NCBI RefSeq assembly: GCF_000733925.1 | Contig: NZ_JPOO01000003.1 | Location: 62,001 to 126,000, forward strand | Source: Arenibacter algicola | Lineage (GTDB): Bacteria > Bacteroidota > Bacteroidia > Flavobacteriales > Flavobacteriaceae | DNA length: 64,000 bases | Direction of reading: 5' to 3' | In this document: in pieces, positions 43,412-52,452 of the stretch | Layout: the number at the start of each line of letters is the position of its first letter | Position numbering within the stretch: the stretch's first letter is position 1 | The notes under the pieces: model-generated | Told to the model about the DNA's origin: nothing | Database searches by the model: none | Seen by the model: the letters and a program-made list of their open reading frames with translations, nothing else | Position numbers and translations under genes: made by a program

Positions 43412-44267
43412 ATAATGAATCTAAGGAATTTAAATTGGATTATACATTAGTAGTGGTATTTGGTTTAATTATTTCGGATAACGCATTCGAAAATGAATCC
43501 TGATAGTTAGTGTTGTTAGACTATTTGGGCATAAAAAAGTTGGAGCGGGTCGGTGCCGACCCTTTAAACCGACCCATCGTAGTGGGCCATGGTAGCAAAA
43601 ACAGGCTTGAAATTATGAACGTAAATAAATATATTTTCATAAATGTATTATTAATAGTTGCACGCTACCCAATTCCATTTCGCTTTGTACCAGGCAAGTT
43701 TGATTGTTTGGCAAAACCAATGCAAACGCAGTTACTGGTACATCCAAATATTCTATCTTTAGTAAAAGTAAACCAATAAATACTAAATTGTTCAATGAGA
43801 AGATAATCTTCATCCTAGCCGTCTAAATATTTTATTTCCATAACTTATTGGTCATCAACTTGTTCACTATAAAGTATTATATTTGGTTAGTAGCAGACTT
43901 ACAAAGAAATGGCATATACCAAAAAGTTGAACCAAAGTTATATCTATTCTGGCCTTTACCTATACAGAAAGATTAGGTCTGCAATAACAATGACACCCTT
44001 AATGGAACATAAGCTGAACGAATGAGGAATTTTGCTTTTGAGAGTTTGCGCTTATTTGATATTGATCGTTGGAAAATCGGTTATGTAAAGACCAGGGTGG
44101 ACCAAGAAAGTTTACTATTAAGATGCTGTTTCCGGTCAATGGAAATTGTTAGCCTATGGAGCGGTTGCTAATTTTAATTAAAACTGGAATTATTGCGGGC
44201 CTGTTCCCCGGTACAAAATGAATATTAATGTTATTACCCAGAATCTGGGCTATTTAAATTAAAAATT
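43412..44267. other. Long gene-free stretch, possibly decayed coding DNA
   Basis: 856 bp with many stops in all frames. One region near 44106-44180 reads through only with stops as KVYY*DAVSGQWKLLAYGAVANFN, which looks like a protein remnant. The 89-residue plus-strand ORF at 43510-43779 has no recognisable pattern and unlikely composition. The promoter of the 44268 gene should be at the right end. Confidence 0.4.
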
Positions 44268-45575
44268 ATGTCTAAAAAAGGTATTGTTTCATTAGAAGGC
44301 TCAGACCGAAGATCTTTCATAAAAAAGGCTGGGGCGGCTACACTTTTCAGTGCAGCGACCCTAAACTCTGGTTTTGCAAATCCATTCCTTACGCAGAATA
44401 AAGTATTAAAGGTTGGCTTGATAGGTTGTGGTGGTAGAGGTACTGGTGCGGCCGCACAGGCACTAAGTGCAGACCCTGATACAGTGCTGCATGCTATGGC
44501 CGATATTTTTGAGGATAGATTGACCAGTTCCTTGGAATTGTTGAAGAAAGAACATGGGCAACGAGCAGATGTGAAGCAAGAAATGCAATTTGTTGGTTTT
44601 GACGCTTATCTGAAATTAATTGATTCCGGTGTAGATGTTGTGCTTTTGGCCGAGCCCCCAGGATTTAGGCCAAAACACTTTAGCGCGGCCATAGACGCCG
44701 GTAAACATGTGTTCTATGAAAAACCCGTTGCCGTGGACGCGCCTGGGATACGTAAAGTCCTGGGAGCTGCAAAAAGAGCCAAAGAAAAGAACCTTTCCAT
44801 AGTTTCTGGCCTCTGTTTTAGATATGATTTACCAAAACAGGCCCTTTTTGGAAAAGTATTGGGTGGAGATATTGGGGAAATAAAATCCATTTCCTCAGTT
44901 AGAAATGGGGGTGAACTTTGGCATAAAGAACGCCAATCGGATTGGAACGATATGCAATATAAAATGCGCAACTGGTATTATTACAATTGGCTGAGCGGGG
45001 ATTTTATTGTAGAAATGTTCGTACATAGTACAGACATGATTTCCTGGGCCATGGGAGAAAGAATGCCATTGAGTGCAACCGGGGTAGGTGGTAGGCAGTG
45101 GCGTACAGATAAAAAGTACGGCAATATTTATGACCACTTTGCCGTAGAATTTGATTATGGGGGTGGTTTAAAAGGAAATGTTTCCACAAGGCAACTGAGT
45201 GGCGGTTCGTCCAGAAACTCTGTAGAGGTCGCCGGTACAACAGGAAATGCATTTTATCAGGGAAATAGGCACGAGATTTGGGGCAAAAATGAATGGAAGT
45301 ATGAAGGGGAGTCAAACGATATGTACCAAAGTGAGCACGACGGATTGTTCAAATCCATTCGTATGGGAAGTGCTATAAACGATGGGGAAATGGCCGCCAA
45401 TAGTACCTTGATGGCTATAATGGCTAGGGATGCTGCTTATTCCGGACAAACGATAAGTTGGGAAGAGGCCATGAACTCCAACGTATCCCTTGGTCCCGAG
45501 AACGATGAGTACAGTTGGGATTTAAAATATGATGGTCCAGGAATAGCGGTTCCGGGCATCACCAAAATGGTCTAA
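44268..45575 (+). CDS. Tat-exported Gfo/Idh/MocA-family oxidoreductase
   Basis: 435 residues. The N-terminus is a twin-arginine signal (SDRRSFIKKAGAATLFSAATL), so the folded, cofactor-loaded enzyme is exported. The Rossmann motif follows (VLKVGLIGCGGRGTGAAAQAL), then HVFYEKPVAVDAPG, and the active-site region IVSGLCFRYDLPKQ. Such periplasmic members oxidise the C3 hydroxyl of sugars in glycosides. It is the first gene of a plus-strand series with the DUF1080 protein (144 bp on) and the MFS transporter, supporting a 3-keto-glycoside pathway. Cofactor NAD(P) is expected tightly bound. Confidence 0.9.
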   Translation: MSKKGIVSLEGSDRRSFIKKAGAATLFSAATLNSGFANPFLTQNKVLKVGLIGCGGRGTGAAAQALSADPDTVLHAMADIFEDRLTSSLELLKKEHGQRADVKQEMQFVGFDAYLKLIDSGVDVVLLAEPPGFRPKHFSAAIDAGKHVFYEKPVAVDAPGIRKVLGAAKRAKEKNLSIVSGLCFRYDLPKQALFGKVLGGDIGEIKSISSVRNGGELWHKERQSDWNDMQYKMRNWYYYNWLSGDFIVEMFVHSTDMISWAMGERMPLSATGVGGRQWRTDKKYGNIYDHFAVEFDYGGGLKGNVSTRQLSGGSSRNSVEVAGTTGNAFYQGNRHEIWGKNEWKYEGESNDMYQSEHDGLFKSIRMGSAINDGEMAANSTLMAIMARDAAYSGQTISWEEAMNSNVSLGPENDEYSWDLKYDGPGIAVPGITKMV

Positions 45576-45718
45576 TTATAGATTTAGCAATTTAGAGGTG
45601 AAGAGTCCTTAAAATTGCTATTTTTATGGGAATGCTTTATTCTGCTGTAACCTAAAACTACGTTCGGTAATCTGTTAAACAGCCATTTTATTTTGATAAA
45701 TAATTGAACCATAAAAAC

Positions 45719-46498
45719 ATGAAGAAAATTTCGATTAATAGAAAATTTGCCCTTTTATCGGTATTGTTAATTATAATGATTGCTTACCAGGCCGAGGCGC
45801 AGAACGAAGCATTTGAATTTGAATTTGGCGAGGAGGATACTTGGGAGAGTTTGATTTCTGGGAAGTCGGGAGAAGAATCTACCATTAAATGGATCAATGT
45901 GAATACCGTTAAAGAGGGTTGGACCGTGGGTGCAGATGGGGTATTGGTAAACCTGGGCCATCCAATTGGGGTAGTAAGATCGGAGAAACAATATGAAAAC
46001 TTTATTCTTCACGTAGAATGGCGACATATGGAAGCTGGGGGCAATTCTGGAATATTTGCATGGAGCGGTGCCGATCCAAAGGGGAAATCCCCATTGCCGG
46101 ACGGTGTGGAAATCCAGATGTTGGAATTGGACTGGGTAAACATAAATGCAAAAGATGGTGTTCAGCAACCCATAGCCTATGTTCATGGGGAAGTTTGGGG
46201 TGTAGGGGGAGTAGTGACCCTACCAGATAATCCACGGGGGGAAAGAAGTAAGTCCGTAGAGAATAGATGTAAGGGAAAGGGAGAATGGAATACCTATGAC
46301 GTAGTGTGTGTAGATGGGGTCATTAAACTTTCTGTTAACGGCAAATTTGTGAATGGTATTTCTAAATCCACTCAAAAGAAAGGTTATTTCTGTCTAGAAT
46401 CTGAAGGTGCGGAGATTCATTTCAGGAATTTAAAAGTAATAGAATTACCGCCAGGGGTAACTAGTGCTGAGCAGATAGCTCCTTTGCTTAATAAATAG
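45719..46498 (+). CDS. DUF1080 secreted protein (3-keto-disaccharide hydrolase type)
   Basis: 259 residues from the ATG at 45719; the upstream TTG frame adds five. A signal peptide ends near EAQ (residues 1-27). The beta-jellyroll body shows WESLISGKSG, VLVNLGHPIGVVRSEKQYENFILHVEWRHMEAGGNSGIFAW, PLPDGVEIQMLELD and VVCVDGVIKLSVNGKFVNG, the DUF1080 signature (PF06439). Members split 3-keto-glucosides and related compounds in the periplasm. Placement directly after the Tat-exported oxidoreductase suits that reaction. The active site Glu/Asp were not assigned individually. Confidence 0.88.
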   Translation: MKKISINRKFALLSVLLIIMIAYQAEAQNEAFEFEFGEEDTWESLISGKSGEESTIKWINVNTVKEGWTVGADGVLVNLGHPIGVVRSEKQYENFILHVEWRHMEAGGNSGIFAWSGADPKGKSPLPDGVEIQMLELDWVNINAKDGVQQPIAYVHGEVWGVGGVVTLPDNPRGERSKSVENRCKGKGEWNTYDVVCVDGVIKLSVNGKFVNGISKSTQKKGYFCLESEGAEIHFRNLKVIELPPGVTSAEQIAPLLNK

Positions 46499-46629
46499 TT
46501 GGGAATCCTATGGATGAGTAACAACAAGTCTGATTCTAAAAGGTGAGGTTTTCCGTTGTTTCCAAAGCATATTCAGTTTTACCCTTAGAATTCATTGCCT
46601 AAAATAATATAACCAACCAACCCACCTCC

Positions 46630-47934
46630 ATGAATAACTCAGTAAGATTACGTTTATCCGTTCTAATGCTTTTGGAGTATTTTATCTGGGGAGCGTGGTA
46701 TGTTACCATGGGCACCTATCTGATGTCCTCATTGGAGGTAAATGCAACACAAGTGGGGGCGGCATATGCAAACCTTTCTATAGCAGCCATTATCTCTCCT
46801 TTTTTCGTTGGACTGGTTGCTGACCGATTTTTCTCCGCACAAAAGGTATTGGGAACATTACATTTAATGGGTGCTGCCACCTTATATTTTATAAGTACCG
46901 TGGAGCATTTTCAAATTTTTTGGTGGTTGATTTTGCTATACACATTGTTGTATATGCCTACGATGTCCTTGGTTAACTCCATTTCCTTTTCGCAAATGGA
47001 GGATCCCGATAAGGAATTTCCACGGATTAGGGTTTTAGGAACCTTGGGCTGGATAGCAGCGGGACTTTTAATAGGGTTTATGGAGTTGGAGACCTCTTAT
47101 ATGACCTTCCGCATTGCGGCATATTGTTCTTTGTTGCTTGGTATTTTAAGCTTCTTCTTGCCAAGTACCCCGCCTACCGGTAAAAGCGCAAGCATTTCAG
47201 CCATATTGGGACTAGATGCCTTGGTTTTATTCAAGAAAAGATCATTTGTTGTTTTTTTTGTCAGCTCTATTCTAGTTTGTATCCCATTGGCTTTTTATTA
47301 CAATTTTGCCAATCCTTTTCTGAATGACGTAGGGATGGAAAATGCTGCCGCTAAAATGACTTTGGGGCAGGTTTCCGAACTTTTATTCATGTTATTGATG
47401 CCCCTTGCTTTTAGAAGGCTCGGAATTAAAAAAATGATGCTGATAGGTATTTTTGCCTGGGTAGCACGTTATCTTTTATTTGCTTATGGGGATATAGGTG
47501 CAGGAATTTGGATGTTATATTTTGGAATTATATTACATGGTGTATGTTATGATTTCTTTTTTGTTTCCGGTCAGATCTATATTGATAAGAAGTCCAAACC
47601 CTCCTTTCGAAATTCCGCCCAGGGGCTTATCACTTTTGCAACTTATGGGGTGGGAATGTTTATTGGCTCATTTGTCTCAGGAGCAGTAACCGATAATTTT
47701 CTCGTCGACATTAATGGCATATTGAGCTACCAATGGGAATCCATTTGGCTGGTTCCAGCAATAATTGCTTTATTGGTGGGTTTGATATTCATGTTTTTCT
47801 TCAGGGAAAAACTTGTAGGAACCTTAAAAGTAGACAACAAGATGCCGCACATTTTACCTAATACAGACAATAAGGGACAAAAGGATTTGGAGGGCGGTTT
47901 GGCCGATAGCGCTGATCCAAAAACAGAACGATAA
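46630..47934 (+). CDS. MFS transporter, nucleoside:H+ symporter-like
   Basis: 434 residues with 12 predicted transmembrane helices. The start LRLSVLMLLEYFIWGAWYVTMGTYLMSSL is typical of the Nuc_H_symport/NupG-like family, and GTLGWIAAGLLIG and RFFRIRVLG-like PRIRVLGTLG follow the MFS signature. A polar C-terminal tail of about 45 residues follows helix 12. In Bacteroidota these genes often sit beside Gfo/Idh/MocA and DUF1080 genes, so it likely imports the keto-sugar product. It ends 34 bp before an oxidoreductase remnant. Confidence 0.85.
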   Translation: MNNSVRLRLSVLMLLEYFIWGAWYVTMGTYLMSSLEVNATQVGAAYANLSIAAIISPFFVGLVADRFFSAQKVLGTLHLMGAATLYFISTVEHFQIFWWLILLYTLLYMPTMSLVNSISFSQMEDPDKEFPRIRVLGTLGWIAAGLLIGFMELETSYMTFRIAAYCSLLLGILSFFLPSTPPTGKSASISAILGLDALVLFKKRSFVVFFVSSILVCIPLAFYYNFANPFLNDVGMENAAAKMTLGQVSELLFMLLMPLAFRRLGIKKMMLIGIFAWVARYLLFAYGDIGAGIWMLYFGIILHGVCYDFFFVSGQIYIDKKSKPSFRNSAQGLITFATYGVGMFIGSFVSGAVTDNFLVDINGILSYQWESIWLVPAIIALLVGLIFMFFFREKLVGTLKVDNKMPHILPNTDNKGQKDLEGGLADSADPKTER

Positions 47935-47968
47935 TTCCCTAAAATAAGTGCTGGTAAAATTTAATATT

Positions 47969-48094
47969 ATGGTCAATAAAAGCAATCCAGTGCGTGTTCC
48001 GATAGTGGGGTTTGGAAATATGGGCGCATCCCTTGTAACGGCTTATCACAATTTTAAAGCAGCTTTGAAAACTACTAATCCGAATACAAATTAA
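47969..48094 (+). pseudogene. Truncated Gfo/Idh/MocA oxidoreductase remnant
   Basis: A 41-codon frame from ATG 47969 (MVNKSNPVRVPIVGFGNMGASL) holds just the first Rossmann strand and glycine loop of the family (GFGNMGASLVTAYHN) and then stops at TAA 48092. The rest of the domain is missing. It is a deletion remnant. It sits between the MFS gene and the amidohydrolase, where another oxidoreductase would be expected. Confidence 0.65.
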
Positions 48095-48130
48095 TGCCAA
48101 TATCAGATAAAAACTATAAAAATTAAACAG

Positions 48131-49216
48131 ATGAAAAAACCGTGGATTGCCTTTTTAATACTATTAACGATTTCTTGTGTGGAAAAGAATGAATATTATA
48201 CTTTGGACGATTTTGACAAGGTAGATAAAATTGATACACACATTCATGTTTTTGCTGATCGGAACAGTTTTGTAAATCAAGCAAAGAAAGACAATTTTCG
48301 TTTGCTGAATATCATGGTCGACCTTTCAAAAGGTGAGGAACTTATTAAAGAACAATATGATTATTGTTTAGCTCAAAAGAAAGGGCATCCTGAGGATTAT
48401 GAGTTCGCTACCTCCTTTTCTATAGAGGATTGGGATAACCCTGACTTCACAAAGAATACCATTGCCTGGTTGGACAAGAGTTTTGAAGAAGGGGCCATAG
48501 CTGTAAAGGTTTGGAAGAACATTGGCATGGTTTTTCGTGATAAGGATAACGAGCTAATAATGGTAGACAATCCCAAGCTGGATACGATATTCGATTATTT
48601 AGCCAGTAAAAAGATACCCTTGGTAGGTCATTTGGGAGAACCAAAAAACTGTTGGCTTCCGCTAGATGAAATGACAACCAATAACGATCGAAAATATTTT
48701 TCGGAACATCCACAATACCATATGTACCAACATCCGGAACTACCTTCTTATGAAGAACAGATCGCCGCTCGGGATCGTATGCTGGAAAAACACCCCAATC
48801 TTGTGTTTATTGGGGCACACATGGGGAGTCTAGAGTGGAGCGTGGATGAATTGGCGAAACGGTTGGACAAGTTTCCAAATATGTCCATAGACCTCGCTGC
48901 CAGAATGGGGCAAGTTTTTTATCAAACTGTAGAAAATAGGGAAAAGGTACGTGCCTTTTTTATTAAGTACCAAGATCGGCTCCTCTATGCAACCGATTTG
49001 TCCGATGATGGCGAGGAAAATGTCGGAGAAATGCAGAAGGAGATGCATAAAATGTGGCTTACGGATTGGCGATTTTTCGTTACCGATGAGCTTATGGCCA
49101 GTGATCTTGTAAATGAAGAGTTTAGGGGATTAAAACTTCCTAAGGAGGCAGTGGATAAAATTTATTTCCAAAACGCAAAAAAATGGCTTAAGATGTTTCC
49201 AACAAATGGAATTTGA
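48131..49216 (+). CDS. Amidohydrolase-2 (TIM-barrel) family lipoprotein
   Basis: 361 residues with a short signal and a Cys at LTIS-C (residue 17). The metal site landmarks of the amidohydrolase-2 family are seen: DTHIHVFADR (HxH), LVGHLGEP (His) and FIGAHMGSLEW (His), and a late Asp in LLYATDLSDDGE. Members are decarboxylases or lactonases acting on sugar-derived or aromatic acids. The location after the oxidoreductase-DUF1080-MFS series suggests a lactonase or hydrolase role in the same sugar pathway. The substrate is not deducible. Confidence 0.82.
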   Translation: MKKPWIAFLILLTISCVEKNEYYTLDDFDKVDKIDTHIHVFADRNSFVNQAKKDNFRLLNIMVDLSKGEELIKEQYDYCLAQKKGHPEDYEFATSFSIEDWDNPDFTKNTIAWLDKSFEEGAIAVKVWKNIGMVFRDKDNELIMVDNPKLDTIFDYLASKKIPLVGHLGEPKNCWLPLDEMTTNNDRKYFSEHPQYHMYQHPELPSYEEQIAARDRMLEKHPNLVFIGAHMGSLEWSVDELAKRLDKFPNMSIDLAARMGQVFYQTVENREKVRAFFIKYQDRLLYATDLSDDGEENVGEMQKEMHKMWLTDWRFFVTDELMASDLVNEEFRGLKLPKEAVDKIYFQNAKKWLKMFPTNGI

Positions 49217-49257
49217 AATTTTGAACAGTTCGGTGAACCATTTTAAAAGAAGAAAAT

Positions 49258-49440
49258 TTCTAATATCATAGATCCAATAAAGTTTTCTGTGGTGGGCAGC
49301 GGGGGAGTGCTAGAACCAAGGTTCTGTTTCTCTTCTTCTAAGGTAACAAATATCGATTTTGGAATTGTTCTAATCGATGAAGTACAGTTTTGTTCGACAA
49401 ACGAGCGGAGAAGTTGAAAGTTATAATGTTCAAGGTTCAA
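49258..49440. repeat. Dispersed repeat, copy 2
   Basis: Same orientation as 42191-42380. Shared blocks include ATCCAATAAAGTTTTC, GTGGGCAGCGGGGG, CGATTTTGG, ATCGATGAAGTACAG, and the tail GAAAGTTATAATGTTCAAGG. Divergence is moderate. Confidence 0.65.
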
Positions 49441-49520
49441 GGAACTAAGTTTGAATGTTTTAATGTTGAAAGTTATAATGTTGTAATGTTTAAGGTTATA
49501 ATGTTGAAGGTTCTAAGGCG
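49416..49520. repeat. Short-unit repeats of GTTATAATGTT type
   Basis: The word GTTATAATGTT recurs at about 49421, 49464 and 49494 with AAGG or AAAG linkers and variants (GTTTTAATGTT, GTTGTAATGTTT). A shorter form is in the tail of copy 1 near 42350. Confidence 0.7.
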
Positions 49521-49670
49521 TTCTTGGCAAGGGGGTACTTTTTTTGGCCGCTTGACCATGCCGCCCCAAATTAACTTTCAATTTAATATCTTTAAAAATT
49601 AAGCCTGTGAAGGGGCTATAAGTTTAAATGATAAAACACGGCCTTAACGCGTTTAAGTGATATATAATCT

Positions 49671-50246
49671 ATGTCTTACGATATACTGAAACAAAACTTA
49701 AAGAAACATTTAGATCTGTCCAATGCGGATCTAGACCTTATTTGTAGCTACTTTAAACCTGCTGGTTTAAAGAAAAAGGAATTTTTATTGACCCAAGGCA
49801 GTATCTGTAAAATGGAAGGCTTTGTATTGGACGGCTGCTTTAGAGTTTTCACCTTCGATAAAAAGGGAAATGAGAACACCCTATATTTTGCCGCCAAGGA
49901 TTGGTGGCTCATGGATATTGATAGTTTTATGAATCAGACCCCTTCTGACCTGAACATACAGGCCTTGGAAGACAGCGAGGTTCTTTTAATTGATAGGCAG
50001 GATAAAATGGCGCTCTATGAATCGCTTCCCATTGTAGAAAAACTTTTTCGGATAATATTTCAAAAGGGACTGGTTTCGTGGCAAAGGCGGCTAGTGCGCA
50101 ATCATAGCTTTACTTCTAAAGAACGATATTTCCATTTTATACAGACCTATCCGGACATCTCCTCCAAACTTATGGATAAACAAATTGCCAGCTATCTGGG
50201 GATAAGTCACGAGTTTTTAAGCAAGATCAAAAAAAATATAAAATAA
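49671..50246 (+). CDS. Crp/Fnr-family transcriptional regulator
   Basis: 191 residues. A cNMP-binding-like beta roll is visible (KEFLLTQGSICKMEGFVLDGCFRVFTFDKKGNENTLYFA, WWLMDIDSFMN). The C-terminal helix-turn-helix reads SSKLMDKQIASYLGISHEFLSKIKK. The length is that of short flavobacterial regulators. A 77-bp gap separates it from the GlcG-like gene on the same strand, so it may control, or be transcribed with, the genes to 53169. Ligand unknown. Confidence 0.85.
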   Translation: MSYDILKQNLKKHLDLSNADLDLICSYFKPAGLKKKEFLLTQGSICKMEGFVLDGCFRVFTFDKKGNENTLYFAAKDWWLMDIDSFMNQTPSDLNIQALEDSEVLLIDRQDKMALYESLPIVEKLFRIIFQKGLVSWQRRLVRNHSFTSKERYFHFIQTYPDISSKLMDKQIASYLGISHEFLSKIKKNIK

Positions 50247-50323
50247 TTTTCCCTAGTTGAACTTGTTCAACTTTTTTGCCATCTTCATTTGGGATATTTG
50301 CATTGCATAAAATGTAAATAACG

Positions 50324-50818
50324 ATGAAAAATAAAATTCCATTATCAAAAAGTATTACCTTTTTAGTTCTATTAATTCTACTAAGTACAGGGACGGTTTT
50401 TGGGCAATCCCCAACCGACATTCCACACGAAGATGCCTTAAAGGCCGTATTGGCCGCTAAGAAAAAAGCGGAACAAATGGATGTGCTGGTAAATATTGCA
50501 GTGGTCGATGCAGGAGCTAACCTAAAGGCTTTTGTCCGTATGGATGGTTCCTATTTGGGAAGCATAGACGTAGCGATCAAAAAGGCGAAAACGTCGCGCT
50601 ATTTTGACATCAATACGGGCGATCTGGGCAAGCTTACCCAACCCGGGGGCATTATCTATAATATTGAACTTTCCAATGACGGACTCGTTACCTTTCCAGG
50701 GGGAGTTCCCATAAAAAACGAAGCTGGAAAAATCATAGGAGCCATTGGGGTTAGTGGTGGTACTATAGAGCAAGATCACGACATTGCCACTGTTGGAGCA
50801 AAGGCCATCTTGGATTAA
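50324..50818 (+). CDS. Secreted GlcG/HbpS-family haem-binding-like protein
   Basis: 164 residues. Signal peptide ends at VFGQ (about residue 27). The core is GlcG-like: DALKAVLAAKKKAEQMDVLVNIAVVDAGANLKAFVRMDGSYLGSIDVAIKKAKTS, then GLVTFPGGVPIKNEAGKIIGAIGVSGGT and the closing EQDHDIATVGAKAI. The family binds haem or corrinoid, or small organic acids, and is not enzymatic as far as known. It is encoded 33 bp before the beta-propeller/Dabb gene and is probably in one operon with it. Confidence 0.88.
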   Translation: MKNKIPLSKSITFLVLLILLSTGTVFGQSPTDIPHEDALKAVLAAKKKAEQMDVLVNIAVVDAGANLKAFVRMDGSYLGSIDVAIKKAKTSRYFDINTGDLGKLTQPGGIIYNIELSNDGLVTFPGGVPIKNEAGKIIGAIGVSGGTIEQDHDIATVGAKAILD

Positions 50819-50851
50819 ACAATCCAATACATTATAAAAAAGCTTAATATC

Positions 50852-52375
50852 ATGAATATCATAAAAATATCCGTCGTTTTCATTGCACTACTGTTGTTCC
50901 AAATTAGTTGGTCGCAAAGCTCAGATGATTTAATGCCTTATTTGCAGGATTTTAAGAGCGTATCCGCCAATAATACGGTTACCATAACCAGTTATGAAAA
51001 AGACGGCTCCCATTACGTGTATGCAGGCGGCTTTGGAGGGATTGATATCTTCAGCCTAGACAAAGAAGGCAAACTAACGCCCATAGGTACCCAAGAGCTC
51101 TATAAGCAAGAGGGACCTGCTAGGGGAATGGTCGCCGGCAGTATTGAGGGTACGGACTTTTTATTTGTAGCCAATAAATACGGTAACGCCATAGAGACAT
51201 TTAAGATCTTGGATAATGGAACCCTGGAACAGGTTTCCCTAACCATGGATACCGATGAAACCCACCTTGGTATTGCCATTACCCTACAACTAGTTCATAT
51301 GCAACAGGCGTCCTATCTCTTTATTGGAGGCCTGGAAGAAACACCCGGCCTAAGTAGTTTTAAAATTCTGCCCGATGGAAAACTGACCCATGTACAATCC
51401 ATGGCCGATAATGACAAGATTTACACGGACGGTATCATTGGGATGTATACCCATAAAATTAAAGGAAGAACATTCTTATATACCGGAGGATTTCAGGACA
51501 ATGGTGTAAGTAGTTTTAGAGTGTATGAAAACGGTTCCTTCAAAAATATCAACAATATTGGGGACAATACCACCGATAGGTATTTGACCGGAGCCTACCC
51601 GGTGACCGGAGTAAATTTAGGCGAGAATTATTATGTAATTGTAGGTCATAGACACCATAAGTATTATGAGAGAAATGGTTTTATTAAAAATACGGACTTT
51701 GTATACCACGGTGATGGGGTAAGTGTTTTTAAAATAAACAGAAAAGGAGCTTTGGTACCGCATTTTGTTTTAAAAGATGATGAAAACACCAAGTTGCAAG
51801 GGCAAACAAGAATTGAAATTGTTTCTGTAACAGACAAGGAAGCTGTATTGGCAGTGGGTACCAGGGACGATGCCAGTATTCAACTTATCAAATTGGACGA
51901 AAACGGAACGCTGAAGCCCTTAAATTATTTGGAAACCGGGTTCTCCATTTACTACGGTCTAAGATCCCATCAAATAGAAGATGTAAACCTGCTTATTGCA
52001 GGCTCCAATAGGTTCGATTTAAAGAAGGTGGCCGCCTACAAGGTTTTGCCCAAAATAGATAGGGGCGAAAAAGTATTAAGGCATATCGTAAACCTAAAGT
52101 ATAAGGAAGAAGCCTCCAAAGCGCAAATTGATGAAGCCGTTTCCGTGTTTGAAAATCTTAAAAACGAAATCCCAGAAATTGAGAGAATAGAGTGGGGGGT
52201 CAACGATAGTAAAGAAGGGGCCAGCAAAGGTCTGACCCATACTTTTACCCTAACCTTCAAGGACGACCACGCCAGGGAAATTTACCTTTTTCACGAGGCA
52301 CATATAGCCTTGGTAAATAAAATAGGCCCCATAATAGCTGATGTTTTGGTGATGGATTATTGGACGGAAGAGTAG
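50852..52375 (+). CDS. Secreted beta-propeller fused to a C-terminal Dabb domain
   Basis: 507 residues with a signal peptide (MNIIKISVVFIALLLFQISWSQ). Residues about 35-400 form repeated strands with blade-like YVYAGGFGGIDIFSLDKEGKLTPIG units, similar to lactonase-type seven-bladed propellers. From about residue 410 the chain becomes a Dabb (stress-responsive alpha/beta barrel) domain: RHIVNLKYKEEASKAQIDEAVS, FTLTFKDDHAREIYLFHEAH, ADVLVMDYW. A lactonase or sugar-binding propeller with a dimeric ferredoxin-like Dabb domain is unusual. It follows the GlcG-like gene in an operon. Confidence 0.8.
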   Translation: MNIIKISVVFIALLLFQISWSQSSDDLMPYLQDFKSVSANNTVTITSYEKDGSHYVYAGGFGGIDIFSLDKEGKLTPIGTQELYKQEGPARGMVAGSIEGTDFLFVANKYGNAIETFKILDNGTLEQVSLTMDTDETHLGIAITLQLVHMQQASYLFIGGLEETPGLSSFKILPDGKLTHVQSMADNDKIYTDGIIGMYTHKIKGRTFLYTGGFQDNGVSSFRVYENGSFKNINNIGDNTTDRYLTGAYPVTGVNLGENYYVIVGHRHHKYYERNGFIKNTDFVYHGDGVSVFKINRKGALVPHFVLKDDENTKLQGQTRIEIVSVTDKEAVLAVGTRDDASIQLIKLDENGTLKPLNYLETGFSIYYGLRSHQIEDVNLLIAGSNRFDLKKVAAYKVLPKIDRGEKVLRHIVNLKYKEEASKAQIDEAVSVFENLKNEIPEIERIEWGVNDSKEGASKGLTHTFTLTFKDDHAREIYLFHEAHIALVNKIGPIIADVLVMDYWTEE

Positions 52376-52452
52376 TAGTACAAAAAAACAGTCAATTCAT
52401 TTCCAGTGAACCGCAGCGAGAATTTGAACAGGAACCTATTAAAAGATTAAAA

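Larger units (their letters stand above)
49217..49670. other. Gene-free stretch with dispersed repeat and TTATAATGTT tail
   Basis: 454 bp, containing copy 2 of the dispersed repeat and an AT-rich stretch of near-tandem short repeats to 49520. No gene seen. A short plus frame over the tail (49390-49602) is repeat-driven and rejected. Confidence 0.5.

Noticed and set aside
43510..43779. Plus-strand 89-codon ORF.
   Set aside because: No domain, unlikely composition and no neighbours; sits in apparently decayed DNA.
49390..49602. Plus-strand 70-codon ORF.
   Set aside because: It translates the GTTATAATGTT repeats (EGTKFECFNVESYNVVMFK) and is not coding.
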